Source: an uncultured Oscillospiraceae bacterium (lineage in GTDB: Bacteria; Bacillota; Clostridia; Oscillospirales; Oscillospiraceae). From it: a stretch of 38,184 nt of DNA. The notes under the pieces were generated by a model, which saw only the letters and a program-made list of their open reading frames with translations, had not been told where the DNA came from and did no database searches. The DNA lies in contig CANQTW010000025.1 of the NCBI GenBank assembly GCA_947626845.1, forward strand, positions 1 to 38,184, read 5' to 3'. A program made the position numbers and the translations under genes. This document shows, one piece after another, positions 13,983 to 21,806 of the stretch (position 1 is its first letter; every line of letters begins with the position of its first letter).

Positions 13983-14825
13983 ATGAGAGAGATCCTCTGT
14001 TCCGATATTACCGGCGCCGTTGAGCGCTTATGTATCCGCGCCGCCACGGTGCTGACGCCGGATCTGCGCGCGGCCATCGAAAAGGCCGCGCAGTCCGAGC
14101 CGTCGGAGGCGGGAAGGGCCGCCCTGCGTGACATGGTGGACAATTTCAGCTTCGCCGCCTCCGGCGGCCTGCCTATCTGCCAGGACACAGGTATGGCCGT
14201 GGTGTTTGCGGACATCGGCCAGGACGTCCACATCACCGGTGGGGACTTCGAGGAAGCCGTCGCCGAGGGGGTGCGGCGGGGATATGTCAACGGGTATCTG
14301 AGAAAATCCGTGGTGGCCGACCCCTTCCGGCGGGTGAATACCAACGACAACACCCCGCCTGTCCTCTGGACAAGGATCGTCCCCGGCGACGCGCTCACCC
14401 TCACCGTGGCCCCCAAGGGCTTTGGAAGCGAGAACAAGAGCCGGATGAAGATGTTCCTGCCCTCCGCCGGGATCGGGGCGTTTGAGGACTTCATCGTGGA
14501 GACGGTGGAGCTGGCCGGGGCCGACCCCTGCCCGCCGGTGGTGCTGGGCGTGGGTATCGGCGGCACGGTGGAAAAGGCCGCCATGATGGCCAAGCTGGCC
14601 CTGACGCGCCCGGTGGACGAGCGGAATCCCGATGCGTTTTACGCCGCCATGGAGGAGCGCGTTTTGGAGAAGGTCAACGCCCTGGGCATCGGCCCCCAGG
14701 GCTTCGGGGGAAGAACGACGGCCCTGGCCGTGAACATCAACGCCTACGCCAGCCACATCGCCGGCACCGCCTGCGTGGTCAACGTGGGCTGTCACGTCAC
14801 CCGCCACGCCACGGCGGTCCTGTAA
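13983..14825 (+). CDS. Fumarate hydratase class I, alpha (N-terminal) subunit
   Basis: A 280-residue protein matching the N-terminal half of iron-sulfur class I fumarases and the alpha subunit of tartrate dehydratase. Three conserved cysteines that would hold the [4Fe-4S] cluster are visible: C66 (LPICQDTGM), C183 (ADPCPPVVLGVGIGG) and C270 (NVGCHVTRHA). It would interconvert fumarate and malate together with a beta subunit. In Clostridia the beta gene normally follows directly; here hpf follows and no beta subunit gene is in the window. ATG at 13983 after AAAGGAGCC. The related tartrate or methylfumarate dehydratases remain possible. Confidence 0.88.
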   Translation: MREILCSDITGAVERLCIRAATVLTPDLRAAIEKAAQSEPSEAGRAALRDMVDNFSFAASGGLPICQDTGMAVVFADIGQDVHITGGDFEEAVAEGVRRGYVNGYLRKSVVADPFRRVNTNDNTPPVLWTRIVPGDALTLTVAPKGFGSENKSRMKMFLPSAGIGAFEDFIVETVELAGADPCPPVVLGVGIGGTVEKAAMMAKLALTRPVDERNPDAFYAAMEERVLEKVNALGIGPQGFGGRTTALAVNINAYASHIAGTACVVNVGCHVTRHATAVL

Positions 14826-14889
14826 GAGACAGTCCGGCGGCGCTTTCGTCACTCAGTCAAAATTTTTTATTCTTTTTTTAAAAAACTTG

Positions 14890-14918
14890 TTCATTTTTTC
14901 CACACGGTATGGTATAAT
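14890..14918 (+). promoter_or_regulatory. hpf promoter
   Basis: TTCATT (14890-14895), 17-base spacer ending in TGG, perfect TATAAT (14913-14918), about 47 bases before the ATG of hpf. The short palindrome GGGAGATATTTCCC lies just after the likely start of transcription. Confidence 0.75.
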
Positions 14919-14964
14919 ACTGTCACGGGAGATATTTCCCGCATACAGAAAGGAGCTGACGACA

Positions 14965-15498
14965 ATGAGGTTTACTTTTACCGAGAAGAAGATCCCGGTC
15001 TCCGCGGATGTGAGAGCGTATGCCGAGAAGAAGCTGGGAAAGCTGGACAGGCTTTTCAAAAGCGAGGCCGACGCCTCCGTCACCTTCTCCATGGAGAGGG
15101 GCCGCTTCATCGTTGAGGCCACCATACGGGCCGGCGGCATGATCTACCGCGTCACCGAGACCACGGGGGATATGTACGCCTCAATTGATTCCGCCGCCGC
15201 CAGCATCGAGCGGCAGATCCGCAAGAACAAGACCCGCCTGGCCAAGCGCCTGCGCGACGGCGCCTTTGAGCGGGAGATCACCGTCCCCGCCGTCCCGGAG
15301 GAGGACGAGGAGGGCGAATTTGAGGTGGTGCGCACCAAGCGCTTCTCCATCAAGCCCATGACCGTGGACGAGGCGATCTTGCAGATGAACCTGCTGGATC
15401 ACGAGTTCTTCGTCTTTAAGAATCAGGACGAGGAGGACAAATTCGCCGTGGTCTACAAGCGCAAGAGCGGAGGCTACGGCCTCATCGAGAGCGACTGA
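14965..15498 (+). CDS. hpf: Ribosome hibernation promoting factor, long form
   Basis: A 177-residue long-form HPF, the type that alone dimerises 70S ribosomes into inactive 100S particles in stationary phase. The N-terminal ribosome-binding domain (residues 1-100) starts MRFTFTEKKIPVSADVRAYA and has the RFIVEATIRAGGMIYRV strand pair. A charged linker (VPEEDEEGEFEVVRTKRF) leads to the C-terminal dimerisation domain (about 122-177, IKPMTVDEAILQMNLLDHEF). ATG at 14965 follows AAAGGAGCTGACGAC and fits family length. Single gene with its own promoter and terminator. Confidence 0.93.
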   Translation: MRFTFTEKKIPVSADVRAYAEKKLGKLDRLFKSEADASVTFSMERGRFIVEATIRAGGMIYRVTETTGDMYASIDSAAASIERQIRKNKTRLAKRLRDGAFEREITVPAVPEEDEEGEFEVVRTKRFSIKPMTVDEAILQMNLLDHEFFVFKNQDEEDKFAVVYKRKSGGYGLIESD

Positions 15499-15522
15499 AA
15501 AAGCGTACAGCACTGTAAGCGG

Positions 15523-15549
15523 AGCGGCGGGCCTTTGGCCCGCCGCTTT
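15523..15549 (+). terminator. hpf terminator
   Basis: AGCGGCGGGCC, TTT loop, GGCCCGCCGCT, then TTGATG. An 11-bp perfect stem 24 bases after the stop codon; the T-tract is short. Confidence 0.7.
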
Positions 15550-15638
15550 GATGTGTTAAATAGTCTGCGTGTCAGTTGCTGGATACCCTGACGAAGGTCG
15601 GGTCCCACGCCCCGCCGCCGATGCTTTTTTGAAAAAAA

Positions 15639-17114
15639 TCAGGTCGCAATATAAGAGGTGCTGTACTCCACATCATAGCTGGACGGATTATAAATGTAAA
15701 TGCTGTATGTGCCAGCCTTGCTGATTGTGAACGTGTGTGAGCCAGAACCGCCATAGATGTTTACATATGTGGCAGTATTGTTGGAGTCCACATAGCCGAT
15801 CCGCATCGTTGCGTTAGTCGGTGTATAGGTTACACTGACAGTAAGGGTTTTGCCAGCGCCGATAGTAACGGAACCATAGCTAAAGCCTTGGTGTGCCGCT
15901 AATTCTCCGCTGGCTAAAGGCATGATGCCCATGTCGGTGACGGTATTATCAACTGGCACTTGTTCCTCGTCGGTTGTGCCGGGGGTGCCTACCCGGATTG
16001 TCCCAGCATCAAGCGCAATCGTCTGCGTTGCGGTATCCGCGATCACAGCCGCATCGTCAATGGACACAACAGTTCCGTCGGAGTTCACATTGGCGGTCTG
16101 TTCCACATCGCTTGCTTCTGCCGCAAGCGCAGTGGTGCCCATACACCCAGCAGCAAGAGCGACGGCAAGAACCAACCCCAGCAGGGAGCGGGACTTCTTA
16201 TTAGAATTTAACATAATCGAAATTCTCCTTTTAAGTTTGTATCGGCATGAGGCAAATGAAACATACAGTTTCGGCCCCATGTACCGAGAGGCGGGAGCGT
16301 AGTTGATCAGAAGGCGACCATATTCTTTGTGTTGGTCACGGTCAAGGGAACTGACGATATACTCGTCACAGGAGGTTTCCAGCCAGCGGTTAAAATCCCG
16401 ATTCAAGAAATAGACTATGGGATTGAACCAGTGAGCGCACCGCAACATCAGGAACAGCAGCTTCTTCCACAAATCCTTTCGCCGAAAGTGCGTCAACTCA
16501 TGCGCTAAGATAAACCGGGCATCGCCGTCCGGCACTTGCTCTGAGGGCAGCAAAATCGTTGGATGAAAAAATCCAACCAACATGGGGCTTTTCGCGAAGG
16601 GTGAGGCCAGCAGACGAACGTCTTTGCCAATTCCAGCGAGACGGGCTTCCTCCACGGCAAGATGTTGAAGGCGGCTGTTGACCTTGCTGCTTGTCTGCAC
16701 AAGGAGACGGCGGTAACGCAGAAGTCTCCAGACATTCCAGAGGCCAAGGCTAACAGCCACCCAAAGCCACAACGCTGTTGCCCATTCGAGCACTGTCCCC
16801 CAGTTAATCCCGGCAGTTGGGAACGGCTGTGGAGACACCATACCCACTCCAGCCGGGGAACCCGGCAAGAGCGCTGGTTCAGAGCCGCCGTTAATCGAAA
16901 TAACAGGTGTCGAAATACTGCGAGAAACGGGGATAAACTCCCACAACTTGTAAACAGGCAGAACAAACAGCAGAGATACCGCCGCGATGCCATGATAGCG
17001 CCAGCTTTGGCTTAAACGATTTCCGCCGACTGCCGCCAGCAGTTTCAGCAGGATATAGCCGACACTACCTGTAACGCTGAGTAAAACGGCGGCAAGAAAC
17101 AACTTTACCGCCAT
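15639..17114 (-). CDS. BlaR1/MecR1-like M56 metallopeptidase with beta-sandwich sensor
   Basis: A 491-residue integral membrane protease. Membrane segments lie at about 4-28, 42-57, 107-125 and 308-330. The zinc motif HELTH (205-209) and downstream glutamate in ETSCDE (246-251) give the gluzincin site that in BlaR1 inactivates the BlaI repressor after a signal. The outside C-terminal part (about 335-491) has no penicillin-binding SxxK domain. It has a Thr/Ser-rich stalk and a beta-strand domain (about 410-489: GFSYGSVTIGAGKTLTVSV to VEYSTSYIAT). The signal is therefore probably not a beta-lactam. ATG at 17114, one base after the stop of the BlaI-family gene: one operon. The lipoprotein upstream has a similar domain. 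Confidence 0.88.
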   Translation of the reverse strand: MAVKLFLAAVLLSVTGSVGYILLKLLAAVGGNRLSQSWRYHGIAAVSLLFVLPVYKLWEFIPVSRSISTPVISINGGSEPALLPGSPAGVGMVSPQPFPTAGINWGTVLEWATALWLWVAVSLGLWNVWRLLRYRRLLVQTSSKVNSRLQHLAVEEARLAGIGKDVRLLASPFAKSPMLVGFFHPTILLPSEQVPDGDARFILAHELTHFRRKDLWKKLLFLMLRCAHWFNPIVYFLNRDFNRWLETSCDEYIVSSLDRDQHKEYGRLLINYAPASRYMGPKLYVSFASCRYKLKRRISIMLNSNKKSRSLLGLVLAVALAAGCMGTTALAAEASDVEQTANVNSDGTVVSIDDAAVIADTATQTIALDAGTIRVGTPGTTDEEQVPVDNTVTDMGIMPLASGELAAHQGFSYGSVTIGAGKTLTVSVTYTPTNATMRIGYVDSNNTATYVNIYGGSGSHTFTISKAGTYSIYIYNPSSYDVEYSTSYIAT

Positions 17115-17115
17115 T

Positions 17116-17496
17116 TCACGTCTCCTTGTCCAACCATGCCCTCAGTTCCTCGCGATCCTTGGCAGAGAGCGGCGCATCACCGCAAAGCGCGGCAAAGAAC
17201 TTTGTTACCGATCCTTGGTACATGGTGTTCAGCAGCTCTTGTGCAATGCTTTGCTTATATGCCGCCCGCGTCAGGATCGGGTGATAATAGGGGACCCGTC
17301 CCCTGCGGACGGAGGTCACCAGCCCCTTTTGGCTGAGCCGTGATAGAAACGTGGCCAGCGTGGGGGCTTTCCACACCTTGCCCCGTTGCTCGGCAAAATA
17401 GTCTATCAGTTCAGATGCCGACATAGGGGTTTCGGAGTTCCACAGCACCTCCATAATTTCAGATTCCGTTTCAGACATTTTCCTGGATCGATCCAT
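17116..17496 (-). CDS. BlaI/MecI/CopY-family transcriptional repressor
   Basis: A 126-residue winged-helix repressor (ETESEIMEVLWNSETPMSASELI; APTLATFLSRLSQKGLVTSVRRGR) with a C-terminal dimerisation helix region. In this family the partner M56 protease cleaves or triggers loss of the repressor, derepressing the operon. The ATG at 17496 follows TAGGAGGGCAACC. The gene directly precedes its M56 partner. A dyad with TACAG/CTGTA halves lies just upstream of the promoter at 17540-17568, the expected form of a BlaI operator. Confidence 0.9.
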   Translation of the reverse strand: MDRSRKMSETESEIMEVLWNSETPMSASELIDYFAEQRGKVWKAPTLATFLSRLSQKGLVTSVRRGRVPYYHPILTRAAYKQSIAQELLNTMYQGSVTKFFAALCGDAPLSAKDREELRAWLDKET

Positions 17497-17539
17497 ATGG
17501 TTGCCCTCCTATCCCAGTGCGTCCACTGTGGATAAACCG

Positions 17540-17591
17540 ATCTTACTACAAGCGCATAAAAATGTCAAGAGGTTTTTACAGGACTGTAGAA
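17540..17591 (-). promoter_or_regulatory. blaI-type promoter with operator dyad
   Basis: On the minus strand: perfect TTGACA (17563-17568), 17-base spacer, TAAGAT (17540-17545). Immediately upstream, TTTTACAG (17574-17581)-GA-CTGTAGAA (17584-17591) is an inverted repeat with TACA/TGTA cores as in BlaI/MecI operators; another TGTAG lies within the spacer. Autoregulation is inferred. Confidence 0.65.
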
Positions 17592-17679
17592 ATATTCTGC
17601 GCGCAAACTCTTCCTCTACGCAATACACTCAATTTATATCATGCTTCCAGCTGAGAAGCGTAGCTCGACACCGCCGGCC

Positions 17680-18204
17680 TCATTGAAATTGATACGCCAG
17701 CACCGCCAGGGCATCCTCGTTGCCGTTTGTGTACAAAATTACCTTATATTCCCCAGCAGGGAGGCCCTCCAACGTCAGGGAACCGGCCACGGAACCCCCA
17801 ACAAACGAGATCGTATAGACCTGGCCGCTGGCGGTGTTGAGCAGGCCGATGTATACGGTTTTGCCGGACCGCCACCAGGTACATTGCAGGAGCATGGCGC
17901 GGGCGTCTCCCGGCAGGGTAAAGGACGCCTCGGACGCCGTATACGCCCCGTTGTCAAGGCTGCGGGTGGACAAAGTCTGCGTGTCCCGGTCACTGTCAAA
18001 AATGGGAGCCTCCGGGGAGAAGGCCGGAAGAAGATCCTCCGTCTTTTGAAAGGGCAACTCCACATCCTGGCGCGGGGGCGTGTCCGGCGTCATGGTCCGG
18101 GCGATCCGGTCAAAGGCGAAGACGTCCGTTTCCCCAACCGTCCCGTTGCAGGATACGAGCGGAAGGAGCGCCAACGCCAAGATGAGACAAAGTGTTTTTT
18201 TCAT
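17680..18204 (-). CDS. Lipoprotein with beta-sandwich domain
   Basis: A 174-residue secreted lipoprotein: signal MKKTLCLILALALLPLVSC with lipobox LVSC (Cys19), a Pro/Thr-rich linker, then a beta domain at about 88-172. That domain (TVYIGLLNTASGQVYTISF, then SLTLEGLPAGEYKVILYTN) matches in pattern and strand order the C-terminal sensor of the M56 protease 600 bases downstream (TMRIGYVDSNNTATYVNIY, then HTFTISKAGTYSIYIYNP). It is anchored outside the membrane and could be the sensor's ligand partner or target. ATG at 18204 with AAGGAGGATCGG upstream. Divergent from an XRE regulator across a large palindrome that contains its promoter. No enzymatic motif. Confidence 0.85.
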   Translation of the reverse strand: MKKTLCLILALALLPLVSCNGTVGETDVFAFDRIARTMTPDTPPRQDVELPFQKTEDLLPAFSPEAPIFDSDRDTQTLSTRSLDNGAYTASEASFTLPGDARAMLLQCTWWRSGKTVYIGLLNTASGQVYTISFVGGSVAGSLTLEGLPAGEYKVILYTNGNEDALAVLAYQFQ

Positions 18205-18230
18205 ACCGATCCTCCTTAACCGTTTGCTCC

Positions 18231-18259
18231 ATCATAGCCGGAAAAACTGCCCGTGTAAA
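18231..18259 (-). promoter_or_regulatory. Promoter of the lipoprotein gene (half of a divergent pair)
   Basis: On the minus strand TTTACA (18254-18259), 17-base spacer, TATGAT (18231-18236). The -35 box is the outer end of the left arm of the 44-bp palindrome. Confidence 0.75.
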
Positions 18260-18297
18260 CCACTTGTAGCTTGCACGCAAGCCACAAGTGGTTTACA
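18254..18297. promoter_or_regulatory. 44-bp palindromic operator between divergent genes
   Basis: Two 21-base arms (18254-18274 and 18277-18297) with a two-base centre are complementary except for one pair. The outer ends read TGTAAACCACTTGT and ACAAGTGGTTTACA. Each outer end contains a TTTACA -35 box, one per strand, each followed at 17 bases by a -10. A repressor bound here would block both promoters together. The XRE protein encoded at 18364 is the obvious candidate. A terminator role is unlikely since both genes start, not end, here. Confidence 0.85.
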
Positions 18298-18320
18298 TGA
18301 CGCGCGGTTTGATGTAAAAT
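18292..18320 (+). promoter_or_regulatory. Promoter of the XRE regulator gene (half of a divergent pair)
   Basis: TTTACA (18292-18297, outer end of the right palindrome arm), 17-base spacer, TAAAAT (18315-18320), 44 bases before the ATG. Confidence 0.75.
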
Positions 18321-18363
18321 GGCGGCAAGAGAGCAAATTTGAACGGGAAAGGCGGCGTGAAAG

Positions 18364-18813
18364 ATGGAACTGAGGGAACGGCTGGCGCAATTGCGAAAAG
18401 AGCGGGGCTTGACCCAGGCGGCTCTGGCGGAAAGCCTCCGGGTGTCCCGTCAGGCTGTATCCCGGTGGGAAGTGGGGACGTCGATCCCCACGTCGGATAA
18501 TCTGATCGCGTTGAGCGGCCTGTACGGTATCTCAGTTGATGAACTGATCGGGAAAAGGGAGACGGAGACCGCCGATCCAGCGCAAGGAGATATCGCCATG
18601 ACGGCGGAGCCGGAGCCTCCAAAGACCGCGACCAACCGCCCCTGGCTTAAAAAAGCCGTGATGCTGGCCGCGGCGCTTCTCGTCGCCCTGATGGCGGTAT
18701 TTTGCGTATACAGTATCCTCCATCTCGTCCGGGAGCGCCCAAAAGAACCCGCCGAGGATACAGTCTCGACAACCCTTGCGGAAAGCCACGCCCCGCCGTC
18801 CGGCGATGGGTGA
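18364..18813 (+). CDS. XRE-family regulator with one membrane anchor
   Basis: A 149-residue protein. Residues 3-62 form a Cro/CI helix-turn-helix (LAQLRKERGLTQAALAESLR, then RQAVSRWEVG and LSGLYGISVDELIG). A Pro/Glu linker leads to one strong membrane segment (about 99-122, AVMLAAALLVALMAVFCVYSIL) and a short outside tail. Such membrane-bound XRE proteins are known in Bacillota but little studied. It is divergent from the beta-sandwich lipoprotein gene and shares the 44-bp palindrome, so it likely controls both. The ATG at 18364 has only a weak ribosome site (GGCGTGAAAG). Confidence 0.85.
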   Translation: MELRERLAQLRKERGLTQAALAESLRVSRQAVSRWEVGTSIPTSDNLIALSGLYGISVDELIGKRETETADPAQGDIAMTAEPEPPKTATNRPWLKKAVMLAAALLVALMAVFCVYSILHLVRERPKEPAEDTVSTTLAESHAPPSGDG

Positions 18814-18854
18814 TCTCATTATATTTTAGCGGAATATGGGGAATATTCCTCATG

Positions 18855-18883
18855 TTGGCTGTACCAATTCTATGCGATAATAT
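18855..18883 (+). promoter_or_regulatory. Promoter of the 76-residue XRE gene
   Basis: TTGGCT (18855-18860), 17-base spacer, TAATAT (18878-18883), 25 bases before the ATG at 18908. The interval before it carries the repeats GGAATAT and GGAATATTCC (18831-18850). Confidence 0.6.
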
Positions 18884-18907
18884 AGAAAAAGTCAAGAGGA
18901 AGCCTGC

Positions 18908-19138
18908 ATGATCAGCTTTGAACCACTGCGAAAACTCCTGACTGCGCGCGGGATAAGCACCTATTATCTGCGCAACAAATGCGGCCAGTACAACCTGGAC
19001 AGTAAAACGATACAGCGGTTCATGAACGATGAATCGGTTTCCACCTATACGCTCAACGCCCTGTGCAATATATTAAACTGCGACCTATCCGATATCATGA
19101 CCTTCATCCCGGACGGCGAAAGCGGCCCGGAGGACTGA
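18908..19138 (+). CDS. Small Cro/CI-type helix-turn-helix protein
   Basis: A 76-residue protein that is almost only the DNA-binding domain: FEPLRKLLTARGISTYYLRN, then LDSKTIQRFMNDESVSTYTL, then NALCNILNCDLSDIMTFIPD, the usual end of small YozG/YvaO-type XRE regulators. The second helix is unusual in having NKCGQYNL in place of the common turn. GAGGAAGCC precedes the ATG. It has its own promoter. Target unknown; it could act on its neighbours or be a relic of a mobile element. Confidence 0.8.
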   Translation: MISFEPLRKLLTARGISTYYLRNKCGQYNLDSKTIQRFMNDESVSTYTLNALCNILNCDLSDIMTFIPDGESGPED

Positions 19139-19186
19139 ATCAGCCGATACGCTGTCAGCCCTCCGGTTTTTTTGTTCCGCCACGCA

Positions 19187-19224
19187 AAAATGGTCCCATC
19201 CGGCGCTGCCGGATGGGACCGTAC
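19187..19224. terminator. Strong bidirectional terminator
   Basis: GGTCCCATCCGGC (19192-19204), GCT loop, GCCGGATGGGACC (19208-19220): a perfect 13-bp stem, with an A-run before it that gives ATTTTTG on the minus strand. It separates the small XRE gene from the fructanase gene. Confidence 0.85.
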
Positions 19225-19240
19225 CATATATATTAATAAT

Positions 19241-21667
19241 TCATGCCCGCATATTGTTGGCGTTGACGATAGTGACGGCGAAATCCGCCTGGCCGCCCTC
19301 GGAGAACACGGCGGCGCCGGTGTTGGTCTCCAGGTTCGGATAGATCAGAGCCGCGCCGGCGGCGGTATAGCCGCCGGAAAACGCCTCCACGCTGGCTTTA
19401 TCCACATAGATGTGCAAGGTCACGGAGCCGTCATCCCGCTTCTCAGTGACGATCTCCGAAAAACGGATGGAGGCGGAGAACCCGCCCAGGGAGCTTCTGT
19501 CTATGCTGAGGGTGTCGGTGGTAAAATCGTACTCCACGGATACGCCGCGCTGTCCGTCATACCTGACCCACACGCCGGCCTTGGCGGTCCCCTCGCCGGG
19601 GGTGACGGTCACGTCCATCCGGTAGGCGTCGCCGGTATAGTCCAGCGCCGCCGTCTCGCCGGCGGGAACGGTGACGGTGGTGTCAAGGGCGGTGTTTTCC
19701 GCGGGGAAGACAGTCTCGGCATACTCCGCCACAGGCTCCTGGCGGAGCTTCAGCTCCCCGTTCTTATCCCGGACCAGAGTCATCTCCAAGTTCAGGTTAT
19801 AGACGCCGTTGAAGCGGGTGTTGGAGCTCAAGTCATCCACCCGGTTGCAGTAATCCCAGGAGTTCATCCAGTTCAGCTCGATGACCCGATCCTGGGTGTC
19901 CCCGTTGAAGGAATCCCCCAGATAGTAGGTCATGGCGGCATAGGAGTCGTTGCCGAAATTCATGGGCATCACGTCGGATTCGGCGATAAACTCCCACTTT
20001 CCGTTCTTATCGGTGAAATCGCCCACCTGATAGCGGCGTCCGCCGTAGCTCAGCACCCACTTATAGCCGTCCTCGCCCTCGATGGGGAGGCGCACCAGGT
20101 CCGGGCACTCGGTCTCCACCCGCAGATTCGCGGTGTTCTCATGTTCGCCGGGGGTGCCGGTGTAGGTGGACTCGATGGTCCAGTGGATAAGGTCCTCGCT
20201 GGAGTAGATGCGCAGAAGGCCGCCGGCGATAACCATGAACCACTTGTCCTGATATTTGAACACCTTGGGATCGCGGAAAGCCATGTCCTTCACCGGATCG
20301 TCCTGCCAGTCGATGAGCACGTCCTGACCGTTCAGCTTCCCGTCCGCGTCCTTCCCGCGGTAATACTGCCAGTTGTCGCCGTCCTCACTGTAGGCGGCGA
20401 TGATGCGCTGGCCGTTGCCGTTGGCGGTGATGTACACGATGACGCCGCCGTCGTCGTCAAAAAGGCCGGAGACGTTGTCCCGGTCCAGCACGGCGCAGCC
20501 GGAGAACATGGAGCCGTACTCGTTGGGATAGAAAGCGATGCCCTTCTCCTCCCAGTGGATAAGGTCGGTGCTGGTGGCGTGGACCCAGTGCATGGTGCCC
20601 CAGTCGGTGCCGGAGGGGTAGAACTGATAGAACTGATGCCAGGTGCCGTTGAAGTATGTAAGGCCGTTGGGGTCGTTGCCCCAGCCCTCCTTGACGGAGT
20701 AGTGGTAGACGGGCCGGTAGGGCTCCTCATAATAGCCCTCGCCGCGACGGATGATGTTCAACCTGTAGGAGAGCATCCCGTGGGTCTCCCCGTCCTCCCC
20801 GGCGGCGCGGGTGAAAATCTGGAAGTTGTTCTGTCCCACGCGCAGGGCGGCGGCCCCGGTGACCTCCGTCCCTTCGGCGGAAAGAACCACAGTCTCCACG
20901 CCCTCCGGCGTCTGGGCGGCGATGTTCACGGCCTCGCAGTCGTTGGAGACATACTGCTGGTAGACGTACCAGCCGTTTTCGATCATGTTGCCGCCGTCCT
21001 CCACACTGCCGGTGACGGCCTCCAGGGTCAGGCTCTCAATGGCCGGAGCCTCGCCTTCGCCGTAGAGGGTGTACCGGACGTCGTCAAAGCTCACCTGGCT
21101 GTCGCCGGCGTAGAGGCCGAGCCCGCCGGACAGGAGCGCGTTGCTCTGGCCCACGTCGGAGGCCGCCATATAGTCGGCGGTACTGCCCACCAGCACGTCG
21201 TTCACAAAGTAGGCGATGTGGCTGTCGATCATGGTCACCTGGAGGCGGTAGGAGGCGCTCTCCTCCACGCCCATCTCCACGCCCACCTGGATTTGGGCGC
21301 CGTTTTCCAGCTTATACAGCTCCGCCCGGTTGCTCAGGGCGCTGACGCTGGCCACATAGCAGCTGGAGTGGCTGCCATTGCACTGGAATACCAGCGCCGC
21401 GAGGCCGGAATTGGCGTCGGAGAAGTTCACCTGGGCGGAGTAGGTGAAGTCCTCGTCGTTGAGGGTCTTGCCGGTCAGGTACCAGCTCTCCCACTCCTCG
21501 CCGTCAAACACAAGGCTTTCGCCCTCCCGCGTCCAGTGCTCCGGGAGGTCGGAAAGGGGCAGATCCCCGTTGGAGGTATCGTCGTTGTCTTTCCCGCCGC
21601 AGGAGACCAGCGCCAGCGTCAGGCAAAGGGCGAAAATCAGTAAGATCGCAAAACGGTTTTTTCTCAT
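19241..21667 (-). CDS. Secreted GH32 fructan hydrolase (levanase/inulinase type), lipoprotein
   Basis: An 808-residue extracellular glycosidase cutting beta-fructosides in levan, inulin or sucrose. Signal with lipobox LVSC (Cys23). Residues about 44-205 form a concanavalin-type beta domain (ESWYLTGKTLNDEDFTYSAQ; GGLGLYAGDSQVSFDDVRYT), about 208-310 a second beta domain, and 320-640 the GH32 five-bladed propeller. The catalytic residues are visible: nucleophile Asp332 (WGNDPNG), Asp466 (FRDP) and acid/base Glu520 (ECPDL). The C-terminal sandwich is about 645-800. The tryptophan-glycine variant WGNDPNG replaces the usual WMNDPNG. ATG at 21667 with GGGAGGGTAAC upstream. Divergent from a LacI-type regulator, likely its control protein. 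Confidence 0.92.
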   Translation of the reverse strand: MRKNRFAILLIFALCLTLALVSCGGKDNDDTSNGDLPLSDLPEHWTREGESLVFDGEEWESWYLTGKTLNDEDFTYSAQVNFSDANSGLAALVFQCNGSHSSCYVASVSALSNRAELYKLENGAQIQVGVEMGVEESASYRLQVTMIDSHIAYFVNDVLVGSTADYMAASDVGQSNALLSGGLGLYAGDSQVSFDDVRYTLYGEGEAPAIESLTLEAVTGSVEDGGNMIENGWYVYQQYVSNDCEAVNIAAQTPEGVETVVLSAEGTEVTGAAALRVGQNNFQIFTRAAGEDGETHGMLSYRLNIIRRGEGYYEEPYRPVYHYSVKEGWGNDPNGLTYFNGTWHQFYQFYPSGTDWGTMHWVHATSTDLIHWEEKGIAFYPNEYGSMFSGCAVLDRDNVSGLFDDDGGVIVYITANGNGQRIIAAYSEDGDNWQYYRGKDADGKLNGQDVLIDWQDDPVKDMAFRDPKVFKYQDKWFMVIAGGLLRIYSSEDLIHWTIESTYTGTPGEHENTANLRVETECPDLVRLPIEGEDGYKWVLSYGGRRYQVGDFTDKNGKWEFIAESDVMPMNFGNDSYAAMTYYLGDSFNGDTQDRVIELNWMNSWDYCNRVDDLSSNTRFNGVYNLNLEMTLVRDKNGELKLRQEPVAEYAETVFPAENTALDTTVTVPAGETAALDYTGDAYRMDVTVTPGEGTAKAGVWVRYDGQRGVSVEYDFTTDTLSIDRSSLGGFSASIRFSEIVTEKRDDGSVTLHIYVDKASVEAFSGGYTAAGAALIYPNLETNTGAAVFSEGGQADFAVTIVNANNMRA

Positions 21668-21750
21668 ATTGTTACCCTCCCGGAAAAATCGCGGTTTTCC
21701 CGTTTTTTCACATTTTTGACGGAAAAAGCTCTTGAAAACCGTGTGTATTC

Positions 21751-21780
21751 AGTATAAAATAGACTGCGGAGCGCCGTCAA
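21751..21780 (-). promoter_or_regulatory. Promoter of the fructanase gene
   Basis: On the minus strand TTGACG (21775-21780), 18-base spacer, TATACT (21751-21756), about 85 bases before the ATG. Confidence 0.65.
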
Positions 21781-21806
21781 TCAATTCTACGGGCAGTCAC
21801 AATAAA

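Noticed and set aside
19172-21643. Plus-strand 823-codon frame antisense to the GH32 gene
   Set aside because: Its composition (Gly, Val, His, Asp runs) is typical of the reverse strand of a GC-rich gene, and the GH32 frame has clear catalytic motifs.
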